Positions 46,653 to 58,165 of a stretch of DNA of 64,000 bases are shown here, one piece after another. The number at the start of each line of letters is the position of its first letter. Positions within the stretch are counted from its first letter, which is position 1. A program made the position numbers and the translations under genes. The DNA is from Marsupella aquatica. Taxonomy: Eukaryota > Marchantiophyta. The notes below the pieces were generated by a model, which did not search any database, was not told the origin of the DNA, and saw only the letters and a program-made list of their open reading frames with translations. The stretch covers positions 13,764,001 to 13,828,000 of the forward strand of contig OZ316895.1 of assembly GCA_973895155.1 (NCBI GenBank), given 5' to 3'.

Positions 46653-49600
46653 TTGGTTTCATAATCTAATCCCTTCCAATTTGGCACCAATGACCAATTA
46701 AATGCTACCATATGACCCCTGGCGCCCAGCTGATGAAGTAATGGAACAGATGTGCAATTTAACATCCATAGGTATCAACAATCCATTCCAACAGCAATAT
46801 GTTAGCAAAAAATGGGAGCGGAATATCTACACCGTGGTTTGCAGTAGTGGACTTTTTTCTTCTATGAACTGGCTATGTAACCAACTTTACATAATAAATC
46901 ACTTTTCAAAATTTTGTCGATTCTCTCCGAGAATTGAACGGGGAATTGAAATTGCAGGAGATTACAGTGTTGAACCAAATTCAGGGTCAGGCCCAGTAAT
47001 GGAAAGAATATATACATGCTGAGTCCACCAAGGAGTCCACCAAGGAGTCCACAGTCTCACACACAGTAATTATGTTGTCAGTAGGCTATTGTTAACTCAT
47101 ATTTTCTAATAAGTCTTCGGGCAGATTAATTAACTGTGTAGGAAAGCTTGTTCTTCAGTGCTTTGCTCATGGCAGCGCGCGGCCTTCAGCTCGATTGTGA
47201 TAAAAAAAATGTTATGGTAGTGAGCATACCTTGGTCTGCCCACTTTAGTATCTTTCGTTTAAATATGAAGAAGTCTTTGTTTAAATATGAAGATGTCGTT
47301 ATGTCATAGATGTCGCTATGTCAAAGATGTCATTATGTAAAAAGACATTGTGTCACCAAAGATGTTCTTATGTCATAGATGTCATCAATTCAAAAGATGT
47401 TGTCCCGCCAAAAACGTTAAGTACAAAATGGTTGATAAATAAAGGGAAGCCAAGGAAGATATAAAAAAGTGAAAGAAAAATAAACTCAAGATAAAAGTTT
47501 TTGAAGAGGATACACATGAAGAGGTCTTTATAAATTTAGTAGAGAACCTCATCATTTGGCCATCTCAATGCTATTGGGACAAGTAGACAAACTATACAAT
47601 TAATGAGTTCAGACAAAAACAAATGATTTGATAATTCATCACTGGTCTAATTTAAATAATACAATATCTAATCTTGCCTTTTCCCCTGCATTGTTCAATT
47701 ACAAAATGCACTTTTGGATGGAATCCACTATCATGACTGTTAGATTTAAATCAGAATTTTTTCCTTTACAAAGATGCAATGAAAGGAAGAATATAGGGAA
47801 AATCCTAGATTGGGGCATAAATGCACCTGCACCCACACCTAGACTCACTTACCAACATCCATAAAAAGACTCCAATCTCAAGGCTGAAATTGGGTGTTGA
47901 GTTTACATGTGATATCATGGGTAGGTGGGTCGGGAATGAAAATCTAGCTAGGCCTCTCACTAGATTTAAAAACATTTAAACTCATGCTTGCCCCATTCAC
48001 ATAAAGGAAAATGATAACAAAAACATACAAAGTACAGTTTTCAGTTCAAAAGAAAACATTTATAGATGAGTGAAAAAGAATTTAGAGTCTAACGAGAGGA
48101 GAGCAATTTTAAAAATTTCTATGCTCTCTATGAAGTATTTCTTCCAAGTTACATGAACCCCTAAATCCTAAATTGTTTTTTGCAACAAATCATTGATCAA
48201 CAACACAATGGCTGCAAGAATGAAATGGCCACAATTAATGATGAATTGATCCCAAGAATGAAATGGCAGTAATGACAATTGTGTGACCCATGGGGAATGG
48301 GGTCGTTCTACATGATACCTCCATCAAAGTGGCTTCAACCTTGGCAGCATCTAGCAGAGCCTCACATTTTTGGCTTTTTGTTGACAACATGGCTGAGTCA
48401 AGCATTGATAGTAGCAGTCTGGAAGGGTCAGCTTGATAAAAGGGCACCTTTGGGATATCACAAAGCATTTGCTTAGCCTGGGTCCTTTAGCTTGGATGTG
48501 TCACCTGCTTATCAAACGATTTACACGACAAATACGTATTTCCTCCTACTAAAATCGTTTGTTATCGTATGACGGGAACGTGGAGGGACGCAATTCGGAT
48601 TCTATTGCATGTAGGATGAGTATATTTGATTCCGCTCCCGGAAGTGTAATTTTTGATCAAGTCTACCGACTAGCCTCTCTGCTTTTGATCAAGTCCCATG
48701 GACTACACCACACACACTCCCACTGGTCGTTGGTGGAGTGCTGTCACCACCCCTCCTTCTCACAGGGTTGACCAAACCGTGCAATGATTCCTTAGACACT
48801 TCTTGGGAAAGAACACAATCGTGACCAGAAAAGATAACGCCACACCAAAACTTGAGGAATCAAACCAAATCCATATCTTTTGGCAAAACGTCGTAACACA
48901 TTGCAAGGACAACCCGGCCTCCTACCGTCTGCCCAACTCCTACCTCACGGGGCAAGTGCTACCTCACTACTCTCTACCTCACTACTCTGGCTTGATTCCC
49001 ACTTCTGGCTATGAGCTAACTTCCCTAAAACCAACACTAGACTGACTTCCCCCCTGCTCCTACCGGGGGCTGCAGGTTAAATACCAAAAAACAACAATGC
49101 GTGAACACACATGCCCTAGGGTGTGGCGGCGGCCACTGCCCTGGCTGGCCACCATCCACTGGCGGCGCCTCTAACCTAAAAGCTTTCTATACATGCGGCA
49201 CACACATGCACTCCGAACCCTATTGCTACCTAAGTGAGGCCAACGGTGCCTTCGTCAGTCATCACATCACCTTAACAAAAACTAGACTAAGTCATATATG
49301 AGTAGGCCATGGCCTACCTTCCTACTACGTGGTGGCCAACGCCTCCCACTACCTTGGCCATGAAAATAGTTGAAAGTAAAAGTTGTTCTAAATCTGGTCC
49401 TGAGAATCTTTAAGTAGCTACGGCCATCCTGATCGTAACCCCAAAAACGGTTCTCACAACGAACATCAGACGCCCGAGATATGGCCTACCGAGTCTTGAG
49501 TTCTACCTCGGCCACCGTCACCTCCCGGTTGTCCGTACGGCCCCAACCTCCCATCACGACATCAAATTGAGGTACCCTGGCCATGGCCGCCTGCCCTGAC

Positions 49601-50870
49601 TTGGCCGGGTCACTTTCCTGAAGGCCGTACGGACGTCCGTATGGCGTCAGACCCTCATTCTTCACAAAAACGCTCCGGTCCGTATCTCTCTCATTTTAAC
49701 TCCGTTTGAGGCGTGTCTTACATCGTTAGATTCAGCTCAACGAGCTCCTTCCAATAAGCTTATGAGTTCTTGATTCTGAGAAGATTGAAAATTCGACTTT
49801 TGTGTGGCCAAGGTCCGTACGGCTCATGTACTAGTTACCTTCATCTGACTGCTCGCTTGTAGTAAGATCCTCATCTATGGATTGGCCACTGGAACCCTCA
49901 TTGTCCCCATAGTCGGGGTCTCATTGGGCTTGCCCTCCGGTGGCCAGGGCTCCTCCCCTCAGGCCGCCTTACTGTTGGCCAACACCCTCCTTGGCCGGCT
50001 CCACTCCTCCTAAGCCGGCTCCTTGCAGGTTAGGGCTCCCTATGCTGGGGCACCTTGTTGCTGGCCGACACCCAAAAGTGGTGCCTGGCCACTAACGCGC
50101 TTCGACCCGGCCCCCTTACGCTAATACTAGGGCCGCTTACAAAAATGAAAAGCTAGAAAATCCCCGGCTCCTACATGGGAGGGTACATGCCTTGTCTTGC
50201 ACCGGCCAGCGGCCAACCCCCCTTACTCTTGAGGCTTGGCCGACAACTAAAATTAAGCGGACATAAAAAAAATCAACACTCACCTCATCTATACTGCGCG
50301 TAAACTATCTTCGGCGAGGTTGTAAGAGAACAAAAGCAAAAAAAACTTGACACAAATCTATTTATTTACATGTGTGCGTCACTACTACCCTTTAAAATCA
50401 TTCTTTGGGACCATTGGCCCCGTCACAGGATGATGCACTTATGCAGCCCTCGAGCCATTTAGCCTGTTAGTAACTACCACACATTTCTCTCCAAGATGTG
50501 CACTCAAATCTTGGTCACTTACGTCATTTATCTTGTAGGGATTTCTACCAACGACCGGGAGTCCAAATGTGACTGCTAGAAATGCAGGGACTAATCCTGG
50601 GCCCTCTTCTAGCGCATTGCACTTAGCACACACATTTCTACAAAAATAGCAGGTGTGCCACCCCCAACAACTCCAGCTACGTCTCTAATCTGGCTGTCAA
50701 TGGCGTCTCATCGCTAATCCTTGACTGAATGGTTTGAAGTGTAGTAGTAAGGCAAGTGCTGTGGTAGTGGTTTTTTTGCATGAATTGCACAGAGAATCTA
50801 GCAAGGGGGACAGGCAATAAACAAAACAAATGCGGAACCATTCATTTAGCCTTCATGTGTCACACTAGTA
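46653..50870. other. spacer, no gene seen
   Basis: Apart from the inverted repeat fragment at 47,270-47,430, I recognise nothing coding. From about 48,780 to 50,640 the base composition is more C-rich, with repeated GGCCGNACGG, TGGCC and GCCGGCTCC words; this may be a decayed retrotransposon, but no polyprotein motif was found. Confidence 0.45.
47270..47430 (-). repeat. inverted fragment of the CGACATCTTT repeat
   Basis: Words such as AAGATGTCGTTATGTCA and AAGATGTTGTC are the reverse complement of the repeat units at 44,390-44,880 and 46,140-46,650. This is a separate copy in the opposite orientation. Confidence 0.75.
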
Positions 50871-51526
50871 CTACCGTCTTCCCCCAAACACAAAGCCCAG
50901 GCGCTATATTCGAATAGTGGGCCGGGGGGCGCTATATTCGAATATAGCGCCCTAGGCATTGTGTTTCAAATTTTGTCACATGGTGACACTAAAATTACAC
51001 AAGGGAAGAGAGCCAAGAGAGCCAAGAGGATCTCTATCCTATTACCAAAAGGAAAGCCCGTCACAAATTTGATGAACCAATTTGTAGGAGATAAGTCAGA
51101 ATAGGAGTTTAGAGATTCATTATTGATCTGATTTCTAACTTAGTGCATGTGCACATTCATGTAAGAAGTTTCACAAGGAGAGAAAGTTGTTGAGTGCCCT
51201 TTTAGTCAAGTATGTGTGTCTGTGCTTTTGCTCCATAAATTGTTGCAACTATTGCTACAAATGCTATGGAAACTATGGACAACATTTTTTGTTCAGTTTT
51301 GCTTAAGCTTTGACTGTAGCGGGAGACACAAAATGGGATCTCTCTCAAACACAGGGTGCAAGTTTGAACACGGCGCTAACTATTCAAACACAATGCAAAC
51401 TTCAAATCTCTCAAACCTGGGGTGCAATTTGGAACACAACGTCAACAATTCAAACACAGTGCCAACTTCGAACACAGCGCCCGGGCGTTGTGTTAATACG
51501 GCGTTGTGTTTGGGGGAAGACGGTAG
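50871..51526. mobile_element. 656-bp inverted-repeat DNA element with TA duplications
   Basis: Perfect terminal inverted repeats start CTACCGTCTTCCCCCAAACA at 50,871, with the exact complement ending at 51,526, and are 23 bp long. TA lies immediately outside each end, the duplication made by Tc1/mariner-type elements. The interior has a palindrome at 50,902-50,952 around GCGCTATATTCGAATA, and AACACA-containing subrepeats at 51,345-51,490. The short plus-strand open frame inside these subrepeats is not a gene. It is non-autonomous. Confidence 0.85.
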
Positions 51527-51889
51527 TATAAGGTTTTGGTGATATAGCTTTTTACTATTGAACCTGTCTTTGAAACTACCCGATACTACTAACGTACCCC
51601 CAAACAAAATTATTAATTATCAAACCCATTCCCTGTTAGTATTAATGAACTTGTATACAGGTTCTTGTTTCCATCTTGCAAGTCAAAGCTGGCTATCCCT
51701 AACCCACCGCGATCGCCCTCACCCCCCCCCACCTCCCTCCCCACTTCCCCTTTCCCATTGCAGGAGTTTTCCTGTGTAAAAACAACATTTTTTCACCCCT
51801 CTAGGACCTGCAAGTGTGCCCAGCAACAGGGAAGGGCTTAGGGGGTCCAGGGTGCTTGTTGTTGAGTATAGACGACATTTGCAACTGCA

Positions 51890-52150
51890 AGCCCATAAAC
51901 CATCCAACGCACAAGAGTCAACACAGAGAAATACGTGGTTCACCTCCACATGAGGCTACGTCCACGGGAACACACAAGAGCTTTACTGCACTCTAGGCCG
52001 ATCGGCCATACCAAGCATTCACAGCACAAGCTCTCCCTATCTCTCAACTAGCTCCGTAACAATGAGCCTTAGTCCCACCAGGGGCTGCACTAACCCTGAA
52101 CTATATTCACAACAGCACTACCGCTAACATTAGTTAAGTCCTAACCCGAG
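51890..52150. repeat. dispersed LTR-like repeat, copy 2
   Basis: Partner of 24,650-24,930 with the same order of words, including CAACGCACAAG, TACGTGGTTCACCTCC, CTACGTCCACGGGAACACA and TTTACTGCACTCTAGGCC. It is likely a solo-LTR or LTR fragment. Confidence 0.55.
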
Positions 52151-54108
52151 TTAGACTAACTGTGGTTAGCTCAAGAGTCACAAGACTAGAGCAATATCTA
52201 GCAGTTGTGATAGGCTAAGACTAGCTAGTATCAGCTTGCCGCATGGGAACAGGAACTCATATATGATTTAATGCTAGCCTAAAGACAAAATGGGGGCAAG
52301 TTGATAAATAATTCTGTTTGGGGGTTAGTTTGTGGGACAGGTTATTAAAATCAAGATTAAATTGTTGTTTGGTGATATCTATTCTACTCCTTATTCAATT
52401 GGTGATATCTATAGCACCTTGTTGGTCTTGTCAAACACACCCTCCCAACTGTCAAAAGAAAACTGACTGGGCCACTTCCAAATCTAAAGATAAAGCAATT
52501 TCTTTTCTGAATTTTGTGAGATAGTTGAACCCACGACTGCCTCAAGGGAAAGTATGACCCACCTAATAATTGTTTATTTACATTACTAAAATTATGGAAA
52601 GCCTTAGATATTTTTTGATGTTAACTAAAGAAAACCATCAGATCTTCATAGATTCGGCAAAGCAGAAGGAGATGTTGTAGATCTTTGCTTCATATTTGTT
52701 CCCCTTGTTTTTGTTTGTATTAGTTTGCCTGGAGCTGGAGAAGGGAGGACTTTGGCAATATTTAGCTAATAAAAAATGAATGCCAACAATAGTTACTACC
52801 TTAGTGCCATCCAGGCTTGTGCAAAAAATAATTAATTCTGTATTTGATTTACAAAAACTTCTAGAGTATTCATGAAACCTCAAAATAATTTTGTGATTAA
52901 AATTAAGAATGTTTTTTAGTTAGACATAAACACTCATTGTGGACTATACTCATTACTTCTAATATTAAGAAGAAACAAAAACATGCATCAGCTTCTTATG
53001 AGCATTGAAGCATACATGAACTAGTACCCCCACCGTAAGTTCATTCCAAAATCTTTTGAAGCATGTGCAGCCACATCAACACTATTGGTGACAAACAAGA
53101 ATGATTTGTTGTGCAAAAAGAACCAAACATGAATATTTGTGTTTAGGGCAAGGCAAAGAAAGACCCTGAGACCACACAACTATAAGTACAGAAGAATACT
53201 GAAAATAACTCTACAAATAAACAAAGAAAGGGGTAAAATAAAATAATCTTTGCATGGGTTAGGATTGATATATCAACATGTTTTCAATATATTGATAAAT
53301 TTTTGAAATAACCATAGATAGAAATTAATTCTTTTAACTGGTGTAACATTTACCAGTAAAATAAGAAACCCTTCAAATATTATGGACAAAGGCATATTGC
53401 ATGTAAAAAACCTTTCGGCTACTCTGGATAGTAGAATCCCAAAGGAACACAGGAAACCTTTCAACTACTATAATATTGTGCATGAAGTATATGGAGAGTT
53501 ACATGTATTATATGGACATATGAATACCAAGGGAATAGACTTACCAATGAATAATCTCCTATACTTTCCTCTCATCTCCATATAAAAACCTATTTCACCA
53601 TCCAACTCTTCTTAGACTCTAACCAACTGATTTTTAGTTTCTTGAGAAGTACTTCGAAAGTTCTTTTCAATGACCCTACTATAGAATTGAGAGGCTAAAA
53701 AAACTCATATTTTTACTCATCTATGTAGTTTGGACACATGAGTAGAAAAGAGTATTCCTCTACCGTCCTTCACAACGGTATGTAGAATCTCTGCAAACGT
53801 CGAGATCCATAGTGACTTCAATTTCCATAAAATAACATCCTAACAATAAAGGTTTTAGGTTTTTAAATACATAGTCATTAAATATATTTGAATTTATAAT
53901 AATACCACTATTTTTATTATACTTATAAAAATATCATAATTTCCATATATAGTTCTTTGGTTACCTTGGGAATTTGTCATCCATATATAAAATCCTGACA
54001 TTTTTATAAATAGTAAAAAAAACATGACAATATTGTCAATTAGAACATCATGACATATTTAATGTAACATCGTTAGTGGCAAAGAAATTAAGCTTTATAA
54101 CTGGCTCC
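52151..54108. other. AT-rich spacer, nothing recognised
   Basis: Strongly AT-rich, with no credible coding frame, inverted-repeat ends or tandem arrays that I can point to. Confidence 0.5.
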
Positions 54109-54290
54109 ACTCTGAGCTTACCACTGCTTACGAGGGAAGGAAAAGAGGCAACAAAAGCACTCCGTCGACGTAAATTGGAGCTTCGTCGCCGTGACCCGTC
54201 ACTCTGAGCTTACCAGTGCTTAGGAGGGAAGGAAAAGAAGAAACAAACGCACTCCGTCGACGTAAATTGGAGCTTCGTCGCCGTGACCCC
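54109..54290 (+). promoter_or_regulatory. duplicated 92-bp promoter module upstream of GST copy 3
   Basis: Two near-identical units begin ACTCTGAGCTTACCA at 54,109 and 54,201. Each contains CTCCGTCGACGTAAATTGG, with an ACGT core of the type bound by plant bZIP factors, and ends CTTCGTCGCCGTGACCC. The module lies 66 bases upstream of a TATA box. A role in inducible GST expression is inference. Confidence 0.7.
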
Positions 54291-54355
54291 GTCAGGTGCC
54301 TTCGAGCGCACTTTCGTTTGGCTGTCCCACCGACTCACCGGACCTGCCCCTCCCG

Positions 54356-54363
54356 TATATAAA
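54356..54363 (+). promoter_or_regulatory. TATA box for GST copy 3
   Basis: TATATAAA lies 170 bases upstream of the ATG, and about 30-60 bases upstream of the leader conserved among the three GST copies. Confidence 0.65.
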
Positions 54364-54532
54364 GGATCTCAGTCCTGCCACTCTCCCACCCCACAATTGT
54401 AGAAATCACCATCACTTCTGCGCACTCACTTACTCAATCGCACTGTCTCATCTCGCCTCTTTTCGAAGGATTTCTCATTCGAACAGTTCTTTCGCATAGA
54501 GTTGATTTGTGGGTCGAATACAGGAAGCGAAG

Positions 54533-55757
54533 ATGACGATCAAGGTGTATGGAATGGCCTTGTCAACTTGTACAGGCCGAGTCTTGGCCGCCCTGTATGA
54601 GAAGGGGGTTACCGATTTCGAGGTTGTGACGGTGGATTTGATGAAGGGTGAACAAAAGAAGCCGGAATATCTGGCCCTCCAGGTAGGGAGCAGTAGAGAG
54701 GCTAACTAATATTCTTGTGTAGATCGCTCTCTTTGCTGCTTGCTGCCGGTTGGAGCTTGACGAGTGTATGTGAGTACTGCGATCTGTGTTGTCGAGAGGG
54801 GTTGTTCGAACCACTGAGATGGTAGCAGCTGAGTCCCGCGTGATCGAACTTCGTTACGGCTCATCCTGTAATGCTAGTGATCTTGCATGCCGCTCACTTT
54901 GTAGCGCGTTCGCATTGCACCGTGGAGAAATGCCCTCATGGCTGATGCTGATTTCCGATTCATAACTCTCTGTGCCTACAATACACTCACGACTTTGCGT
55001 TTGTTGTCTTATTTGCTGTCACAGCCTTTTGGAGTAATCCCAGTGTTCCAGGACGGTGATCTTACAATCTTTGGTGAGTTTTGTAGCTTGTTGACGGGTC
55101 GCATTTGCTCTTCGTATAAATGATTACTTTTTAGGTCTAAATGTCTGTCGTCCTGCCCCTTGATTGGAAAGCCAATCAGTTATATGGAGTCTGGTCAAAT
55201 CCAGCGTTGTGGATTTGTAGATATTGAATTGCCTATTGGGAAAGATTCTTGGTTGTGACATACCTTTCAGTATGCTGACCCGGTTGTGTGAATTGTACTG
55301 TCCAGAATCTCGAGCGATTGTCCGTGTTATTGCACACAAGTTTGAGAAACAAGGAACTCCTCTGTACGGCTCTACCCCGAAGGATAAGGCCTTGGTTGAA
55401 CAGTGGCTCGAGGTTGAAAGCCAGAACTACCATCCGATAGTTTCACCCTTGGTAAAAGAAGTAGTATTCAAGCTATGGGGAGGAGGGGTCTCCGACCCGG
55501 CTGTTGTAGATGCACAGATTGAGAAACTCGGGAAACTTTTCGACATTTACGAAGCGCATCTCTCGAAGAGCAAGTATCTAGCCGGAGACTTTTTCAGCCT
55601 GGCAGATCTGTCCCATCTTCCTTATGCTCATTATCTCTTTACTGTCGCGAAGAAGGGAGAAGTTCTTGAGACGAGACCTCATGTGAAGGCATGGTGGAAC
55701 GACATTTCTTCGCGTCCGTCCTGGGTGAAGGTGCAAGAGCTTGTTAATGCTAAATAG
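54533..55757 (+). CDS. phi-class glutathione S-transferase, copy 3
   Basis: Cytosolic glutathione transferase of the plant phi class, best preserved of the three copies. Exons 54533-54682, 55025-55073 and 55306-55757 give 216 aa. Landmarks are MTIKVYGMALSTCTGRV with likely catalytic Ser11 and the following Arg17, PFGVIPVFQDGDLTIF, ESRAIVRVIAHK at the glutathione site, and SKYLAGDFFSLADLSHLPYA with RPHVKAWWNDISSRPSW in the helical domain. Intron 1 and the 3' flank are clearly homologous to copy 1. It has a TATA box and a duplicated upstream module. Substrate cannot be predicted; detoxification or peroxide reduction is usual for the class. Confidence 0.95.
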
Positions 55758-57449
55758 ATTTTGTCCCAACGAGCTAGCGGCCTTGCTTGTGATTCGATGA
55801 ATTGTACCCTGTTGCAACCTTGCGACGGAACATGTCGGTTTACTGCTTTTTTCCGGCAGTTCGTGGATTCGACAATAAAGTGATGCACTCGCTCACTCGC
55901 TCTGGCAGAAAATTTTGGGCCTCTGATTGCCTGTCTGTACACTACCGTGGATCTTTCTACGTTGCAGAAGCACCGTGTACAGTTGGATTGCGAATCTGTT
56001 CTGCCACTTCAGGTTCTTTGTCTGATGAATGTGCTCCGAAATTGTTGGATGAAAGCGCATTTACTTACTACAAGCAAAAGTATGATTAAAAGTGTCATGT
56101 GCAGGAGGATTATTGGCAAGATCGTCTAATTTATAGAAAAGAACATATACTTACAGTAGTTGGATATGATGTAGCTTGCCGCTGGGTGTTGGATCCTAGT
56201 ACACAATCAAAGCATGACTTTGTGGACCTTGTCAAATCGGGAATGGGGATGTTAGCTGTGTTGGGACTATCTTCAAACATAAAATGAGGTGCAGATTACG
56301 ACCAACACTTCGATAAACTTCGAACTAGTGTTGATTCAGATAGAGAACTAATAACAGCAACAGTCTTCAGCGAGCACCAATGTCGTTACGTGCCTCACCA
56401 ATCAAGTCGTTGGCTAGACCACATCTCGAAAATGGTATCATGTCTCCAACCAAATCTCCCACATTTCCCTACGTCATCCATGGGAAAAAGCTCAATAGCG
56501 TCTTAAGCGACGTTGTAAAAATCGCTTTGGCCTAAAAACATTTGTTGTCGGGCAAAGAGTCGGGTGCACCGGCTTAAGCAGGGAGGGTCTACGCAAGTTC
56601 ACATGAGTGTCCAGTTGATACTGTTCTGCGAATTGGAACATTGTATCGAGTCGACTATTGGAGGGCCCCCGTTGACCGCGTCGGTGTGAGGACCAAAGAC
56701 ATGCCACGAGCTGATGAGCTTTACTGAGTGCAGATGCGCAATCTAGAACAAACAACGGAGAACTCAGGAATCATCTGGAAAGTTCCTTCGGTAGCATCGA
56801 TGAGGTGGGTGAGAATGTCGCCACCATAATTGTGTACCGCGTGGCAATGAACTTCTACACAAAAACCTCATTATTTGGGAGATCCGCCAGGGCAACATAC
56901 TATTCGGCTCAGTAATCGAGGGATGCTGATACGATTTTCTATTCACTTTTTCTTCACTTTTTCTTGTTTGTTATTCAAAAATCATTAAAGTAATCGAGGA
57001 ATGCTGATACGATTTTCTATTCACTTTTTCTTGTACATTAATGTCCTAGTTAATGACATTATGAGAATAATGCACTCAAATCTCATAATGCACTCTAACC
57101 AGGACATTACCCTACTTTTTTTTTTGGTCCACTCCTATCTTCACAACAGACTAGACAATCTAATTCTCAATAGTATCTTAGGCCAGTGCTGCTGCAGTAT
57201 CTGTGATTTTGTAAAGTGCCAAACATGTCCGGTTGACATACTACGGGAATCTGCTGGAAATTTGCATCCTTACCTTTCTCCATAGATGGAGCAAAAATGT
57301 ACACCTACAATAATATAGTTTGAACTCATGGGACTTTTTTAAGTTACACAGTTTACCTCATTAAGAACTAACTTTTCTGCTGCTTGCTGTGCCTGACACA
57401 ACCTAATCAAACCTAAAGGTAAGTACTATGTGCAAATCAGCCTGGTTGT

Positions 57450-57665
57450 CACCTGGCCCCAAGCTCAGTGGTAGGGCACCTCAATAGGGGACACCAAGTT
57501 TTCTGTCACACAAATTCCTTTTAACATTCATCTCACTCAAAAGTGTGGTTAATTTACACTCTAGTGGCACTTCGAATGATAGTGAGATCATTGGACGGAA
57601 GGCAGACAACAGGCAATGGCGTGGGTAGATAGGTACAAGAAGTTGCCTTTCATTGTGAACGAGCC
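57450..57665 (+). repeat. tRNA-derived SINE, copy 2
   Basis: Homologous to 30,885-31,100: the A-box-like GCTCAGTGGTAGGGCA, then CTCAAAAGTGTGGTTAA, TTACACTC, GGCGTGGGTAGATAGGTA and TTGTGAACG in the same order. The B box is eroded. Confidence 0.6.
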
Positions 57666-57969
57666 CTATGCCAGTGCTTTGCACTGTGCAAGGAGGGCAC
57701 GCCCATAGGGATTGGCTGGGGGCAGCGGGAAACAAATACGTGATAGGGGTGTACATTTCTTTCATCAATGGTGAGCAAAAATAGCTAATCAAATCTAACT
57801 GCTGTGGATCTTTCTCGCCCAGAAGCTTTTTTGTATGGGGACGAAGGATGAAAAACGGTGGGATCCCTTATTATAGTTGTAAATGTTTACCAGTTCATAG
57901 TTTCAATTCTCAGCAGATCCAGACATACTGTCTAACGTGTCTACAAGTAAGCTCCGAGGATTATGCCCC

Positions 57970-58165
57970 AAAGCTTGCACTTATGGTGGGCATGCGCTAC
58001 CTTATAAATGCATGGGAATGGGAGATGTTGCACTTATTGAGGGTATGCAATATCTTATAAGTAGATGGAACTTTTGCCCTCTTTGAGGGTATGCACTATC
58101 TTATAAGTGCACAGGAAAGCTTGCCCTTATTCAGGGCATGCACTATTGTATAAGTGAATGGTAAA
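57970..58165. repeat. tandem repeat, about 55-60 bp unit, four copies
   Basis: Units contain CACTTAT, a GGGCATGC or GGGTATGC word, and TATCTTATAAGTGCA in the same order, four times. Related GTGCACTTAT words occur near 27,000-27,270. Confidence 0.8.

Noticed and set aside
51216-51542. An Asn/Thr-rich open frame
   Set aside because: It lies in subrepeats of a non-autonomous inverted-repeat element and crosses its end.
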